From: Ailanthus altissimus
Lineage: Eukaryota > Streptophyta > Magnoliopsida > Sapindales > Simaroubaceae
Direction: 5' to 3'
NCBI GenBank assembly: GCA_946807835.1
Contig: OX327684.1
Coordinates: 17,942,501 to 18,006,500, forward strand
Length of the DNA stretch: 64,000 nt
Shown piece by piece: positions 50,196 through 62,199 of the stretch. The notes beneath the pieces are model-generated. The model ran no database searches. It was not told the DNA's origin and saw nothing but the letters and a program-made list of their open reading frames with translations. The position numbers were made by a program, and so were the translations under genes. Numbering within the stretch: the stretch's first letter is position 1; the number at the start of each line of letters is the position of its first letter.

Positions 50196-51604
50196 TGATA
50201 AGGATTAATCAAGTTTAATATTTTTATATTTCAAATTTAATATTTATTTTTATAAATTAAGATTATTTGGTTTTTATGTATTTTATTATTATTTTAGTAG
50301 GTTTGAAGTTAATGGAGCAAATTGAGTTGAAACTCTAATGAAAATAAGTCAAAAACATCAAAATGCTATAGTGTTGCTACAATAATGAGTTACAATAATT
50401 TTGTTACAGTATCTAGTGCCGCAGGGCTCATAAATAAGGGCTGCGTCAGTCGAAACAATGTCTACATACTGCAGCGCCTATAATTCAGCACCACAGCGCG
50501 TGAACAGTAATGAGGGAGCAGTAGCACGTAGACAGTATCTTTGCTACAATAACGCGTAAATAGTAATCATAATCTGAATTTTATTTGATATTTAACCCTA
50601 ATTTAAAGACATAAACCTATAAATAGAAGGCTAAAAATCTTAATTAAGAGAGAAGAGAGAAAAAAAAAAGATAAAAAAACTTAGGGAAAGAATTCTCAAC
50701 ACAAAATCAAAGATCAAAATCAAAGATTGAAGAAGTAAGATCAAGATTCAAGTTTCAAGTCCAGATTGAGCGAGAAGCACATCAAGGAGTCACTTTAATT
50801 AGTTTTTCTACTCTTTTTTTATCATTATGTTCATATTCTTGTTGATCTTTATGAATTGGTTGGATACTTTTGATTTTGTGATGAGTTAAATTGTTCATCT
50901 AAGGTTAGACTATGTGATCCTAGTATGGATTTAAATTTTGTTAATTTTTAGTTTATGAACTTAATACATATAGTTGATTCATTTTATCTTGTGTTTAATG
51001 ATTTCATTATACTTGATCAATATTTTGGATGATTAAGGAACCATGATAAACTCGACGAATGGATTCATGTGTTTAGCTTAGGATAGTTTAATGTATGATC
51101 ATAGGGTAACAACTATGAGTTCCATCTAAGATAAATATATACCTAGGTGGCATGTATGGTATAATTTAGACTTAATTTTAATGAATTACATTCTGATTTG
51201 ATTACCATAGACATATAGGTGATTGTTAGAATGTGTAATATAATCACTTGACCATCGACAGAGGCTTGTTATGAGGTTAGTGTCTAAGCCAACAATTAGC
51301 ATTAAGAGATTAACTAAGAGGCTAATAAAACTAATGAAATACTAGGGGACGAGTCAAAATCCTAAATTATCTTTATTTATAAATTCCATCCTTTACTTTT
51401 ATTTAGTTTAATTGATAACGTTAAATTAGTTAATTAAATTTTAGATTGTGATGTTCTGAATAAAAGTTAAGTAGGTACAACTTTAGTACTTGATTTATAG
51501 AATTATATCGCATAGCCTTTGTGGGATCGATATCTGAACTTAAAATCCTATATTAATTGATATGATAGCGTGCGCTTTGTACTTAGCTACTATAGCACCA
51601 ATCA
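50196..51604 (+). mobile_element. Athila-type solo LTR (TSD CCACC)
   Basis: 1409 bp, TGATAAGG...CACCAATCA, with a perfect duplication CCACC at 50191-50195 and 51605-51609. Joining the flanks restores LINE RT reading FECFH-HIRKIWKP. TATA box in CCTATAAATAGAAGG (50610-50625). Same family as 39838-41212. Confidence 0.95.
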
Positions 51605-52993
51605 CCACCATATTAGAAAGATTTGGAAGCCTACATATAGTTGTTTGGCCTTAAAGTTAAATATATCTAAAGCCTATGATCGTGTGGAATGGTCTTTCTT
51701 AGTAGCCATGTTACGGAAGCTTGGTTTTTCTTAGGCGTGGGTTTAGAATATTTTGAGTTGTGTTTCCTCAGTTTCTTATTCTATTTTAATTAAGGAAAGG
51801 TAATATGGTCAAATAAGCCTTTCTAAGGGTCTGCGCCAGGGTAATCCTCTTTCCTCTTAGCTTTTCATTATTTGTGCTGAGGGTTTCTCATCTTTATTCA
51901 GGAAAACTAAGGTGGAAGAAAATTTGATTGAGTTTCGGTATAGTCAGCAAGACCCTTATATTTTCCATTTGTTCTTTGTAGATGATAGCTTATTCTTTAT
52001 ATCCTTTAAAGATTTGTGAAACCAGTAAATGTATTCTCCCCAGACATGAGAATGCTTCTGGTTGGTAGATTAATATTTCCAAGTTAGTTGTGTGCTTCAG
52101 CCCAAAGATACAAGAAGATATGACTTTTTGTCTAGGCTAGTTGCTTGGGAGTGTCAAGAGTCGATTGTCATGCTAAATACTTAGGGCTTTCCATGTGTGA
52201 ATGGTAAAAATAAAATTTATTTATTTATACCCTAAAAGAGAAAGTTTGGAATTCTAAGATGTAATCTTCTGCTGGAAGGAAAGTTTTACTTAAAAAGTTA
52301 TTCAAGCAATCCCTGCCTACTTAATAAATCTATTTCGATTGCCTAAGTCCATCATTAGAGAGATACATAGTACTTGTTCAGGGTTTTGGTGGAGGAGGGG
52401 TAGTAAGGAGAAGTAAAAGATTCATTGGTGTTCATGAAAAAATCTAAGCAAGCTAAAGAAGTATGGTAGGTCGGGATTCTAAAATTTTGAAGCTTTCAAT
52501 CAGGCTATGCTTTCCAAATAAAGTTGACGTATCCTTAATGCCCTTGAGTTGTTGATGGCTAGGGTACTAAAGGGATTTTAATTTTCACTAAATTCTTTTT
52601 TTAAGACCAAATCTTCAACACAGCTCATCCTTTATTTGGATTTATGTTAAGATGTTATGTTGTTAGTATTAAAAGAATTGATGTGATTTATTTGGTTATA
52701 GTAGCGGAGGCCTTAGCAATCTTGAGTGGTATCCTTGTTGCATGATAAATGGGATTTTTAGATATTGAAGTGGAATTGGATGCTTTAACAATGATTAAGA
52801 AAATGTTGGAGGAGTCAATTACTATATCAAATGTTGGTTTCATCATTAAAGAGATTTTATGTTGTTTGAAATCTTTTAATTCATATAGAGTTATGTTTAT
52901 TGTTAGAGAGTCTAATGGTTTACCCCATGCATTAGCTAAAATGACTCTAGAAACTAGTCTTGACTTTTAAAGGTTTTGGTTGTATAAAGTACT

Positions 52994-54166
52994 AAGGATG
53001 GTAATGGGGCAGGGCGGAGGTGAGGAGGCATTTCTCATACCACGCCCCATATTTTATTTTAAGCCTCGTCCCCACCTTATTTTTCATAAAAATTTAATAG
53101 GGCGAGGATGAAGAATCTCCATGCATGAAATGACTTTCCCATTCCTGCCCTATTCCTTATTCGTATTTATTAATATTAATTTATATTCACAAATTTTACT
53201 AATATAAAATTAATCTATATTATGATAAAAAGAAATTAAACTAACAAGCTAGAGTAATATGACAATATCCTTAAATAATGTGAATAATAAATAAATTTTT
53301 AAGTAAATAATAAATAATATTTTAATTGCTTTGAGTAATACTATCCCTCCCAAGTTATCCACAAGTAATAATGTGTCAAGAGATCATCGGGTGATAAAAT
53401 GGTGTAAACACATTACACCATTTCACCTTCCAAAAATTATTTGACACATAAATACTTAAGATACAACTTGGGATATAAACATGGGATGTATAGCATTATT
53501 CAATTGCTTCATATTTTTTCATTAAAAGTCATGAGATTGAGATTTTTTTTAAAAAAAAAAAAACTACTTTTAACTTCTTATTAACTTCATTAAGATAATG
53601 TAATAAATAATTTAACATAATTAAATTTACAAGAAATTAAATTGAAGTTTATCTTATCTGTATTTTTAATAAATGTGTGACATTGATTTTTTATAAAAGA
53701 ACTTAAATCTAAACTTGATAATAAAAAAAAAAATAAGAACCAGTTGGTTAAAATCAAATAAAATAAATATTAAATATTAAATATTTACAAATAATACATA
53801 ATTATATCATACTTTTAATATCATCTTATAATCAATCTTGAGTATACATGAAAGCCTCCAATATTTTTGGATGTAATCTATTATAATGAAGACTTACATA
53901 TCAAATTATTAAAACATTTCCTAGTAACTTAGTTAAATATAAATTATAAAATAAAAAATTTAAAAAAATATACTAAATATTACATTTAATATATTTATAT
54001 AAAACAGAGTGCGAGGAAATTAAATCCTATTCCCGCGTCATTAATAATTCGAAGAATAATTTTTTTTTATACCCCATCTCATTTTCACAAAAATTACTCT
54101 ATCGTCATTTCATTTAGGGTAAAACCCCACAAAATTTTACTTTCACATAATATTCTACCATCCTTA
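52994..54166. mobile_element. Non-autonomous hAT element in the LINE 3' region
   Basis: About 1.17 kb with ends AAGGATGGTA and (reverse complement) AAGGATGGTA. GC-rich subterminal repeats at the left (GGGGCAGGGCGGAGG, CACGCCCCATA) and a decayed counterpart at the right (CCCCACAAAATTTT) are typical of plant hAT elements. Flanking octamers AAAGTACT (52986-52993) and AAAGTTAT (54167-54174) match 6 of 8. Contains a MITE at 53333-53501 but no transposase. Confidence 0.8.
53333..53501. mobile_element. MITE, Mutator-like (9-bp TSD AATTGCTTT/AATTGCTTC)
   Basis: 169 bp. Ends GAGTAATACTATCCCTCCCA and (reverse complement) GAATAATGCTATACATCCCA. Long inverted repeats extend inward (CCAAGTT...AACTTGG, GTGTCAA...TTGACAC). 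Flanking nonamers 53324-53332 and 53502-53510 match 8 of 9. Confidence 0.88.
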
Positions 54167-54275
54167 AAAGTTATTTCCTTTTTAGTGCCTTTAATTTTGA
54201 AGGATAGCCTTTCTTTTGTTGATGATTACTCTTTTTTTTTTTTTTTGCAATAATATGTTGCCTTCAAAAAAAAAA

Positions 54276-55545
54276 GACGAAGCTGAGTTGAAGCAGATTT
54301 TGTTAAGTTTTTTTTAGAGTATTTTTATATGATGGAAAACATTTTAAGGCAATATAAGAGCTCGGATTAAAAAATATGTACTTTTTCAAATTCAGAATGC
54401 AATTCAAAATTTTGTGTTGTATTTTTAATACATATTTTTCAAAATTTAATTTATGGACATGTGATACGTATGTGATATAATATCTAAAGATAATGCAAAT
54501 AAGAATATTTGTTAGGTTTATATGCAACAAATTTGCCAGTAAACTCTGGCTAAAAGGGATACTCAAAGTTTATATACCTTATCAATATAACCATGCATAG
54601 GAGAATGCCTACATGTCATTTTACTTTGGACAAACAAATTGAAAAAAAAAAGACAAACTATAAAAAGAATTCTTATGCTCTAGATGAAACTTGTCAAACA
54701 TAAAAAAAAAAAATATTGAGATATATTTTCTTCATACCATATTTGTCAATTTATAGTGCTAAATTCATAAAACCAATCAGAAATTGATTTTAATTTTTTA
54801 AGTCAGAACTTACAAGGGGATTGTAATTAATCTAAAACCTAATTAATAATTCTACTAGAGAATAAACAACAATAAATTGAATAAAAAATTTCAACAGTAC
54901 TTTGCAAGAGATGAAAAATATTTCAAATAAAAAATATAGAAAAAATGTAAAAAGATTTAGTTTTTTCTTTTAAGAAGAAAAAAAAACAAAGATGAATATG
55001 AGAGATTTTGTTTTTCATTGCAAGAAATATAAATTAAATTTTGGTAAGCAAAGTTTGAACATCAAATTTTTTAAATGATTTCAAAAGATTTTATTAATTA
55101 AATTAATTAACATACAAAACGTATAAAAAAAATTGAAAGAGTGGAGGATATATCTAAAAACTTAGAAATTGTTAAAATCTTTTTCTGAATTTCTTTGATT
55201 TTATTTGATAATATAAAAAGGCATTTGATATATTTGATGATAATATGTCTTTGTTGTTTAAATTACTTGGATAACGAATTTTATAAAATCATTTTTAAAA
55301 GCATTATTAATTAGAATTAGTTTTTATTCACTAAGATTTACTTAAAATTATTATCGAGTGATTAAAAAGTTTAAAATATTAAAAAGACAAAAGGATACAT
55401 CTGCGGTTTTTTCTTATGAAAAGGAAAGGAAAAAAGTTGTAAAAGTGGTGGGGGATTATCACGGTGGATTCCATCGTCTCCCTCGCCTGTAAATAAGATA
55501 ACCCCCTTATAATAATTCAATATTTTCAATTATCTTATAATTCAT
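54276..55545. other. AT-rich intergenic sequence
   Basis: No gene or element boundary recognised. Very AT-rich with A/T homopolymers. Confidence 0.6.
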
Positions 55546-55550
55546 ATACC

Positions 55551-56798
55551 TGATGTGCCCAATAATAATTAAGTGTAATCATATTAAATAATATAAAAAT
55601 AAAGTTAGATATCTCACATGAATTTATTTAATTTATTTTCTTCAATTAAATATTAAAATTAATTCTACTTTAACTTTTTTTTCTTACAAATCAAGATATA
55701 AATTATATTTAATTAACTTAATTTTATCAGATTAAATTTAATTTTAATAAAAAAGCAACTAATTTTTAAATTCACTAATTAAAAGTAATTTAAGGTTTTG
55801 ACTTATCTTTTAATATTTTATTAAACTTCTTAATCTCTTAATAAAAAATTATTAATTTCTTAGTTAATCTATTAATAAATTTTTTATTGCTAAACTTTAA
55901 TTTCATCACAAACGTCTGTCGATAGTCGAGTGACTATATTATACCATAACAATTACCTATATGTTTATAATAATATGAATAGAATGCAATTCATTAACAA
56001 CAAGTCTAATTATATGCATGCCATTTAGGTATATTTCTATTTTACATGAAACTTATAACTGTCAACCTATGATTATGCATCAAACTATTTTAGGTTAAAA
56101 ACATAAATTTTTCTTTCGAGTTCATTAGGGTTCCTTAATAAATCAATATATTGGTCAGATATAATAAAAGTATTAAACACAAGATAAAATGAATCAATTT
56201 AATTTATTAAGTTTATAAACTAAGAAAATCAATAATATCCAATTACATAATAGGTTCAAAAAGTCTAACCCTAGATTAAAAGAGTTTAATTTATTATGAA
56301 TTCAAGAGTACCAAAATAATTAATAAAAAATATCATGAACAAGATCATAATAATAAAAAAAAAGAAGAGAAACTAAACAAGAGCACGCCCTAAATTGCTT
56401 CTCTCTCTCTTGAGTGATGCACAAGTATTGATCTTTAACCTCCAAATCTTTGCTTTTGATCTTTTGTTTTAATGATTTTTTTTATCTGCTTTAGTTTGCC
56501 TCTAATATCCTCTATTTTTTGCTGCGAAAAATGGTAGTTTTATAGGTCTTCATAACCTTGAGGACGTGGGATTTTGAATCCAAATCAAAATAAGACTCAA
56601 AAGATAAGGTTTCTCCCTTATGCTGTTGGCTCCTCCATTTTTCGTTTGTTTCATGCCTGATTTCTCTAGTATCTTCACGCCTTGGGTTGTAAACCAGTAT
56701 ATGATCAAAAATCACAAATAAATAGTCAAATACTCATGATTTAGAACAAAATATAAGTCCGGGAATATATAAAATAATAGACTATATAAACCCTATCA
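55551..56798 (-). mobile_element. Athila-type solo LTR (TSD ATACC)
   Basis: 1248 bp on the minus strand (TGATAGGGTTT...GGGCACATCA), with a perfect duplication ATACC at 55546-55550 and 56799-56803. Antisense versions of family blocks are visible: CTGTCGATAGTCGAGTGA, CATGCCATTTAGGTATAT. Confidence 0.95.
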
Positions 56799-56803
56799 AT
56801 ACC

Positions 56804-57300
56804 TTACCAATATTTTCAAAAATGTTATAATACTTTCCAGAAGCTTTTTCAGTATTTGAGCTATCTCTAATTTTTGTCTTTTATCACTAATTTACAACAT
56901 GTTATCAACATAATTTACAGATAAGTTCAAGTTCTTAACTTTCACATTAAATTCTTGACTTATTTTGTTTTACGTCCTTTATTTTATGTGTTTTATTTAT
57001 ATTAAATTATTATTTATATTGTATTTATATTATTGTATAAGATAATCCTTATAAGTAATGAGCTGTGGTTGTCATTTATTTAGATCATCCACATCAAAAA
57101 ATAAAGATAATATTCTGCATCAGTTATCTCGTATTTGTATTATATATATTCTTTTAAATTTGGTGTTCTACCTGCAACCTGAAGTTTGCAGAACAAATCA
57201 ATAAGTTTAAACTTGAAGTTCTAATAATTGATCTCATTAATTTAGAATTTGAAATTCTATATTATAATTTTTGAATTTGTTTCTTTTAATTACTTATTCA
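56804..57300. other. AT-rich sequence, possibly copia 5' region
   Basis: No gene. It precedes the minisatellite and the copia remnant, and may be part of that element's LTR or leader. Confidence 0.45.
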
Positions 57301-57606
57301 TATGGAAGTTTATGCCTCTTCATTATAATCAATTTATGAAAGGTTATACCTCCTCATTACTATCAATATATGGAAGCCTATGCCTCCACATTATTATCAA
57401 TCTATGGAAGGTTATGTTTCCTCATTATTATGAATATATGGAAGGTTATGTCTCCTCATTACTATCAATTTATGAAAGGCTATGTATCTTTATTATTATC
57501 AATTTATGAAAAGCTATGCCTTCTCATTATTATGAATACATGAAAGACTATATCTCCTCATTACTATTGATACATGAAAGACTTTGCCTCATAATTGTGA
57601 TTATTT
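57301..57606 (+). repeat. 34-bp minisatellite, nine units
   Basis: Units of exactly 34 bp starting TATG(A/G)AAGG at 57301, 57335, 57369, 57403, 57437, 57471, 57505, 57539 and 57573. Each contains CTCATTA(C/T)TAT(C/G)AAT(A/T). The 86-codon ORF over it is a by-product; 34 is not a multiple of three. Confidence 0.95.
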
Positions 57607-58779
57607 TATATATATATAGACTATGCCTCTTAAATATTACTTTTGATATTTATTTTTTTGCATTTTATGAATTGGTTGAATAATATTTATGTTTCATCAT
57701 ACTAATTTTAGTTCCTTTTTTTATAACAAAAAATTCCAGAAAAATATTTTTGATAAATTTATAAATCTCTGCATTTAATGCTTCTGAAAAATTATCTATC
57801 ATGAGTACTGTATGTTAAAATGAACATTCAAACCAATGGTTCAAAAAAACAATTGAAAAAAAAATGATACGTCCCTACAAGACAAGTTGAGAGTTATGAT
57901 TTTCTTCTATCATCACTTACATGAGAGCTTGAAAGCTCTATATTTGATGTAGAGGACCCACAAATCTTCTAAAACAAATATAAAAGAATAATAAGTTTAT
58001 AAGAAAGATATGTTCATCTCAAAAGTAAGGCATGAATAGATAAATCTAAGATTATATCATTTTATAATTATTGTTGAATATAATTTTACTTTGTTCACAA
58101 CCACCTCACAACTGAAATTGTGTGGTGAGAAAATTACAAAATAAGAAATGTTAAAAAAGACATTCTCTAATTTTCATGTCTTTAATATTATTCTGTAACA
58201 ATAATATCGCGAGTATCAATATTAAAAATTAATCTCATGTCTTCTACTTGCCAAACAAAATGAGCTCTTATTGAGAAATCACGAATTACATCCAAATGGT
58301 TCTCAATCATTCCCAAAAGTGAATACAAATACACAAAATAAAATTAGATGTGATCGTAGAAAAGGGGGAGGGCGCGTTTATCACCCTTATAGTAGCCATA
58401 ATATACCAAGAATATAAGAACATTAAAAAGGGGTAGAAATACCAAGATAAAGATAATGGTATAGAGAATAAATGTCATAAGTATTAAAAAAATATTTGTT
58501 ATTTATGTGGTGCATTACGAGAAATTTACCAAGACAAAAGACAATAATGTAGAGAAAAATCTTATTGATAACTCAAGATCCTGAAGATTTTACTTATATA
58601 GATGTCTCCGATTTCTTTGTGGATAAAAAAGAAAACAACAATCATTAACTTTTAATTAATATTTTTATGTTAGTTCTTTTTGTATGAAATGCGACTTTTA
58701 TCATCTTGATATCTATCACAAACTTTTATATAAGGAATAGCTTTTAAAGATGAATTATTCATTTTGAAAAAGTTGAGAT
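57607..58779 (+). other. Probable degenerate copia gag region
   Basis: Lies between the minisatellite and the readable copia protease segment. No continuous reading frame; I recognise no domain with confidence. Confidence 0.4.
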
Positions 58780-59272
58780 GCTTATTTAGCTAACAGTGCA
58801 ACTACATACACTATCCTTCGAGATAAGAAATATTAAAAAAAAAGTGATATAAGGTCTTGTAAATCTAATTGAAAGCTCTGGAAAGAGCAATAATCTTATT
58901 AGCAAGTAGAATAAAGTTATATATAAGTGAAGCTTTATACATAAACAGATCCAGAAGAAATCTGCTCAATTTTTAAGATATCCGCCAAAATGGATATCAC
59001 ATTAAAACTTAAGTGAAAATAATGTAGAATATCTCTACATTACTTCTAACGTCTCAAACAAGAAATGCATACTTGAAAAGCTTCCTGCCTTATCATCTGG
59101 TTTGTATTATATAGTTATAAATTCAATTGAGAGCTATGCGGTAAAGAACCAAAAGTACAATGATCTAAATATGTTTATATTACGGCATGATCAGCTTGGT
59201 CATCCAGCAAATCATGCAGTAAGATATCTTATAATTGACGATGTGTTAAAATCAACATAAATCCCTATGCAA
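58780..59272 (+). pseudogene. Ty1/copia pol remnant: protease and GAG-pre-integrase part
   Basis: Reads (with frameshifts) NSATTYTILRDKKYF, corresponding to the protease active-site region in which D-S-A/G is expected; the aspartate is replaced by Asn here. Then EALYINRSRRNL and DIRQNGYHI in the next frames, LPALSSGLYYIVI, and finally ILRHDQLGHPANHAVRYLI, the GAG-pre-integrase H-D-x-L-G-H-P motif. Numerous stops. Interrupted at 59272 by a TGTTG...CAACA repeat. Confidence 0.85.
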
Positions 59273-61733
59273 TGTTGAGGTCCCATCTTAATGCATAATG
59301 AGGGTGATAAATATTGGATATCGAGTGTGTGACATACGAGTGTATATATAATTTCAAAAAATCACTATATGCAGTGGAAGAATATTACAAATACACTCAA
59401 TTTAACATATTAAACATATATCACATTTATGAACAAGTATAACTATTATACAAAATATATATATGATGAACAATTGTATTAAAAATATTATGTAAAACAC
59501 TTACCTAATGAAGGTAGTTTTACAAAATCTTTAAGTCCTCCATCAATCCAAGTGAAGAGTTCACCTTGAAATGTATTGTTAAACAATTCTAGTTTATAGC
59601 GGTTTGGTGGGATTATGGAGCTAGAATGGTAGCTATGTTTTAGAATTTTCAGCAACGTGTGTTCAAACTCTTTGAACACAATTTTATTTATTAAATGGAG
59701 ATGATAAATATATTACATACAACTCTTGTATTAATTAGAAATATTATACATACAACTCTTGTATTATTCTTAGAAACAATTTTCATATGATAATTATTTT
59801 GAACAACTCTTATTTAATATAATTATCTTTTTCTTCGTTTTTCTTTTATTCATTATAGACCATCCATTAAAGAAGGAGATGAAGAGAAGTTTGTTTATTT
59901 TCCAACACTTAAAAGAACAAAAACCAAAACTCTCCTTTTTCTCTCTTACCTTGTCATTGCCGAATTTACTTCTCCAAATTGAATGAATTCATTCAATTGT
60001 TTTGTCAAAATTTATTTTTGTTATTCAATATTTTGATTAAACAAGCACAAGTGCTCCACTAATTTTATTGTTGGTCTCCCACTTATAACTAATTTAATCA
60101 AGCACTAGATTAATGACCACTTAAATTAATCTTTACCTAACAAATATAATTACTTTAATTATAATAGGTAAATAAATTACCAACATCTATGCCCCTCATT
60201 GTATTAAAATACAATGTCATGATAAACTTATTTTAATATTATCTAATAATATAAAATTTAATTATTCAAAACAATTTTGAATAATTACTTTTTACCTTAC
60301 TAGTTTTTACTACCAAGGTTAAATGGTAAAACTAAGGTAAAATCAAATCATGAACCAAATTGTGTCACTTGTCAATATTCTATTAATTAATAACTCTTGT
60401 TAATTAATTAAGTGATTTACTTAACAATTAAGTATTGACAAATATATATCCTGAGGGATCCCGAAATAATTATCTATTTTGCTGAAATTTATTGGATCAA
60501 ATTATTCAATCCAATCCGCTACCCTAGTGCGCAACGAGTACACTTCATATTGTGAGACTCTCTAGGTTCACACCTAATTTGTCATATGGAGCTCCTCCAT
60601 ACGTTTGTGAACAATTTCCCATACACACGTTACAGATATTACAAATCAGCGTGTTAGACCATGCAAGTTGAGGTTATTTCATATTCGTATAATCCTTCCA
60701 TTATTTATATCCTTGAAGAGCAGAGATATAGATCATCACCGTTAAATCTCTATTTGCTCAATCATAAACTTAACTCCAGATTTATATTTCATTAAATAAT
60801 ATCACAAAACACTTTTGTGATATTGTTATTCCTTCGAAATATATTTTCTGAGGTTTATACTTGTGGTCACAGGACTTTCTGAAATACAATCTCGGAGCAT
60901 CATGATATATAACCCACTCATATGAGCTTATGGATCCCATATCTATGCACATCGGACTCCGTGAGTATCAGACCATACCCATCGACACCCAGCGGTCAGA
61001 CTATGAAAGGTTTCTGACATATATGAAACCAAAGTATGGTGGATCACTTATAAGCTCACCGTGGAGCTCAGGTCAATAGACCATAAATACTACTCAACTA
61101 GGAAGACCTTCCATTGACGGCTTCATGAGATGTCTATTGGAGGTCCTCGTGAGTCTGTTCAATATCCAGTCCTTACTGAATACCTACATCTCTATAAGAG
61201 CTTCCTACTAAGCTCATTGTTTGCTAAGACTAACCATCTGGAGCATCCAAATATAGACATACACTAATCTATATTATTGGGTTCCACTGATAGATCTACA
61301 TCGATGAAATTAGATCAGGAACATTGTGCTTGAGAACATACTTGCATAATGACATTTTCTAACACTATTTGCAACTCCTTACAGCTATGTCATTACTAAT
61401 ATATTCTCAGGTTATTGTCTCATTTCAGATAAGGATCTAACTCCTTAGATTTCTCTAACTATATGAATATGCTAACTCTTAGCATCACTAACTCTTAGCA
61501 CTACTAACTCTTAGTACTTCTAATTATTAGCGCTGCTAACTCTTAGCACTGATATAAACTTCTTTAAACCAGATCTGAACTCTTTCAGATCATACAATGT
61601 CTGAAACATTACAAGCATTTTATCATTTTAATTATAAATAATATTAACGATTTTATTAGAAATAATAATTGTATAAATACTATCATTAAATATTTATACA
61701 TTTTGGGATAGCACGTAAGCACAAATACCAACA
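59273..61733 (-). mobile_element. TGTTG...CAACA repeat family, fourth copy
   Basis: About 2.46 kb; plus-strand ends TGTTGAGG and ACCAACA. Aligns with the outer copy 41521-48556 in the same orientation throughout (GTACACTTCATATTGTGAG, TAGATCATCACC, GGTATGGTGG-type blocks, GACGGCTTCAT) and inversely with 42946-45091 and 45350-47999. No TSD found, in keeping with the rearranged copia sequence on its right side. Confidence 0.8.
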
Positions 61734-61990
61734 ATAGAGTCATTTAATAAGGATTCTACTAATATATTTTGTATATGAACATATGGCACACGATGTTCTA
61801 CATTGATTTTTTCTAATACAATAGTCATTAAATGTTTTAAGTATAAACTCACTAACATTATCTAATCATATAGTTTTAATAGGGTAGTTTAAGAGTTGTG
61901 TTCTCAATCTAATGCTTCGTACTAGTAATCTAGCGAATGCAACATTTTGTGTAGACAATAAACAAACATTTGACTACTATACAATTGTAT
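61734..61990 (-). pseudogene. Ty1/copia integrase fragment, inverted relative to the rest
   Basis: On the minus strand, about 61880 to 61735 reads LNYPIKTI, LDNVSEFILKTFNDYC, then after frameshifts an A-H-V-H-T-Q-N-like stretch and ILIK. This is the integrase catalytic-core segment of copia elements (D..E region). The neighbouring copia pieces at 58780-59272 and 62200-64000 are on the plus strand, so this piece has been inverted. Confidence 0.72.
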
Positions 61991-62199
61991 CAATCAAAAC
62001 CTTAGAAAAGTGAAAAATGTTCACCTGGTGAATGAATTTGATCTACAAATATCTCATTGAATCCTTTGTAAAAATGATTGCGATTTTAGATCTATCTTAG
62101 AAATGATGGTTTAACTATAAGTTTGGCTTATGAGCAAATGGTACAAATATTTTGATTAGATAACAGAATCTTCAAGTTCTTTAATGAGTATCCAAAATA

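Larger units (their letters stand above)
41443..52973 (+). pseudogene. LINE ORF2 remnant: endonuclease, reverse transcriptase, RNase H
   Basis: ORF2 starts at about 41443 with MRIL and, after a stop, NVYGLSNP (usual APE-endonuclease start). The reading is cut at 41520 and resumes at 48562 with YYPDLVFLCET. The endonuclease part continues through RLNSYIPPYTWCNCKSSGDF and VHTIEYWSFDNRPLLVDL. RT follows: FQMRPTKASDKDGVPILFY, LIPKC, FIPNHLITGNVMISFECFH up to 50195. After the solo LTR it continues HHIRKIWK, LALKLNISKAYDRVEWSFL, GLRQGNPLS and LFFVDDSLFF (the catalytic Y/F-x-D-D box, here FVDD). RNase H is at about 52700-52970: VAEALAILSG, IEVELDALTMIKKML, VRESNGLPHALAK. Frames hold many stops and frameshifts; inactive. 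Confidence 0.9.
38400..54275 (+). mobile_element. L1-type LINE retrotransposon, dismembered by nested insertions
   Basis: Four LINE-derived blocks in one orientation and in the correct domain order: 38400-39837 (ORF1), 41213-41520 (end of ORF1 and start of ORF2), 48557-50195 (endonuclease rest and RT N-part), and 51605-52993 plus 54167-54275 (RT, RNase H and 3' end). The 3' end is TTGCCTTC followed by ten A (54266-54275), the poly-A tail expected for a LINE. About 4.9 kb of LINE remain after insertions are excluded. Frames contain many stops, so it is an old, inactive copy. A target-site duplication for the LINE itself was not found. Confidence 0.92.

Noticed and set aside
57249..57509. 86-codon ORF with repeated peptide text
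   Set aside because: It is a by-product of the 34-bp minisatellite; the frame shifts from unit to unit.
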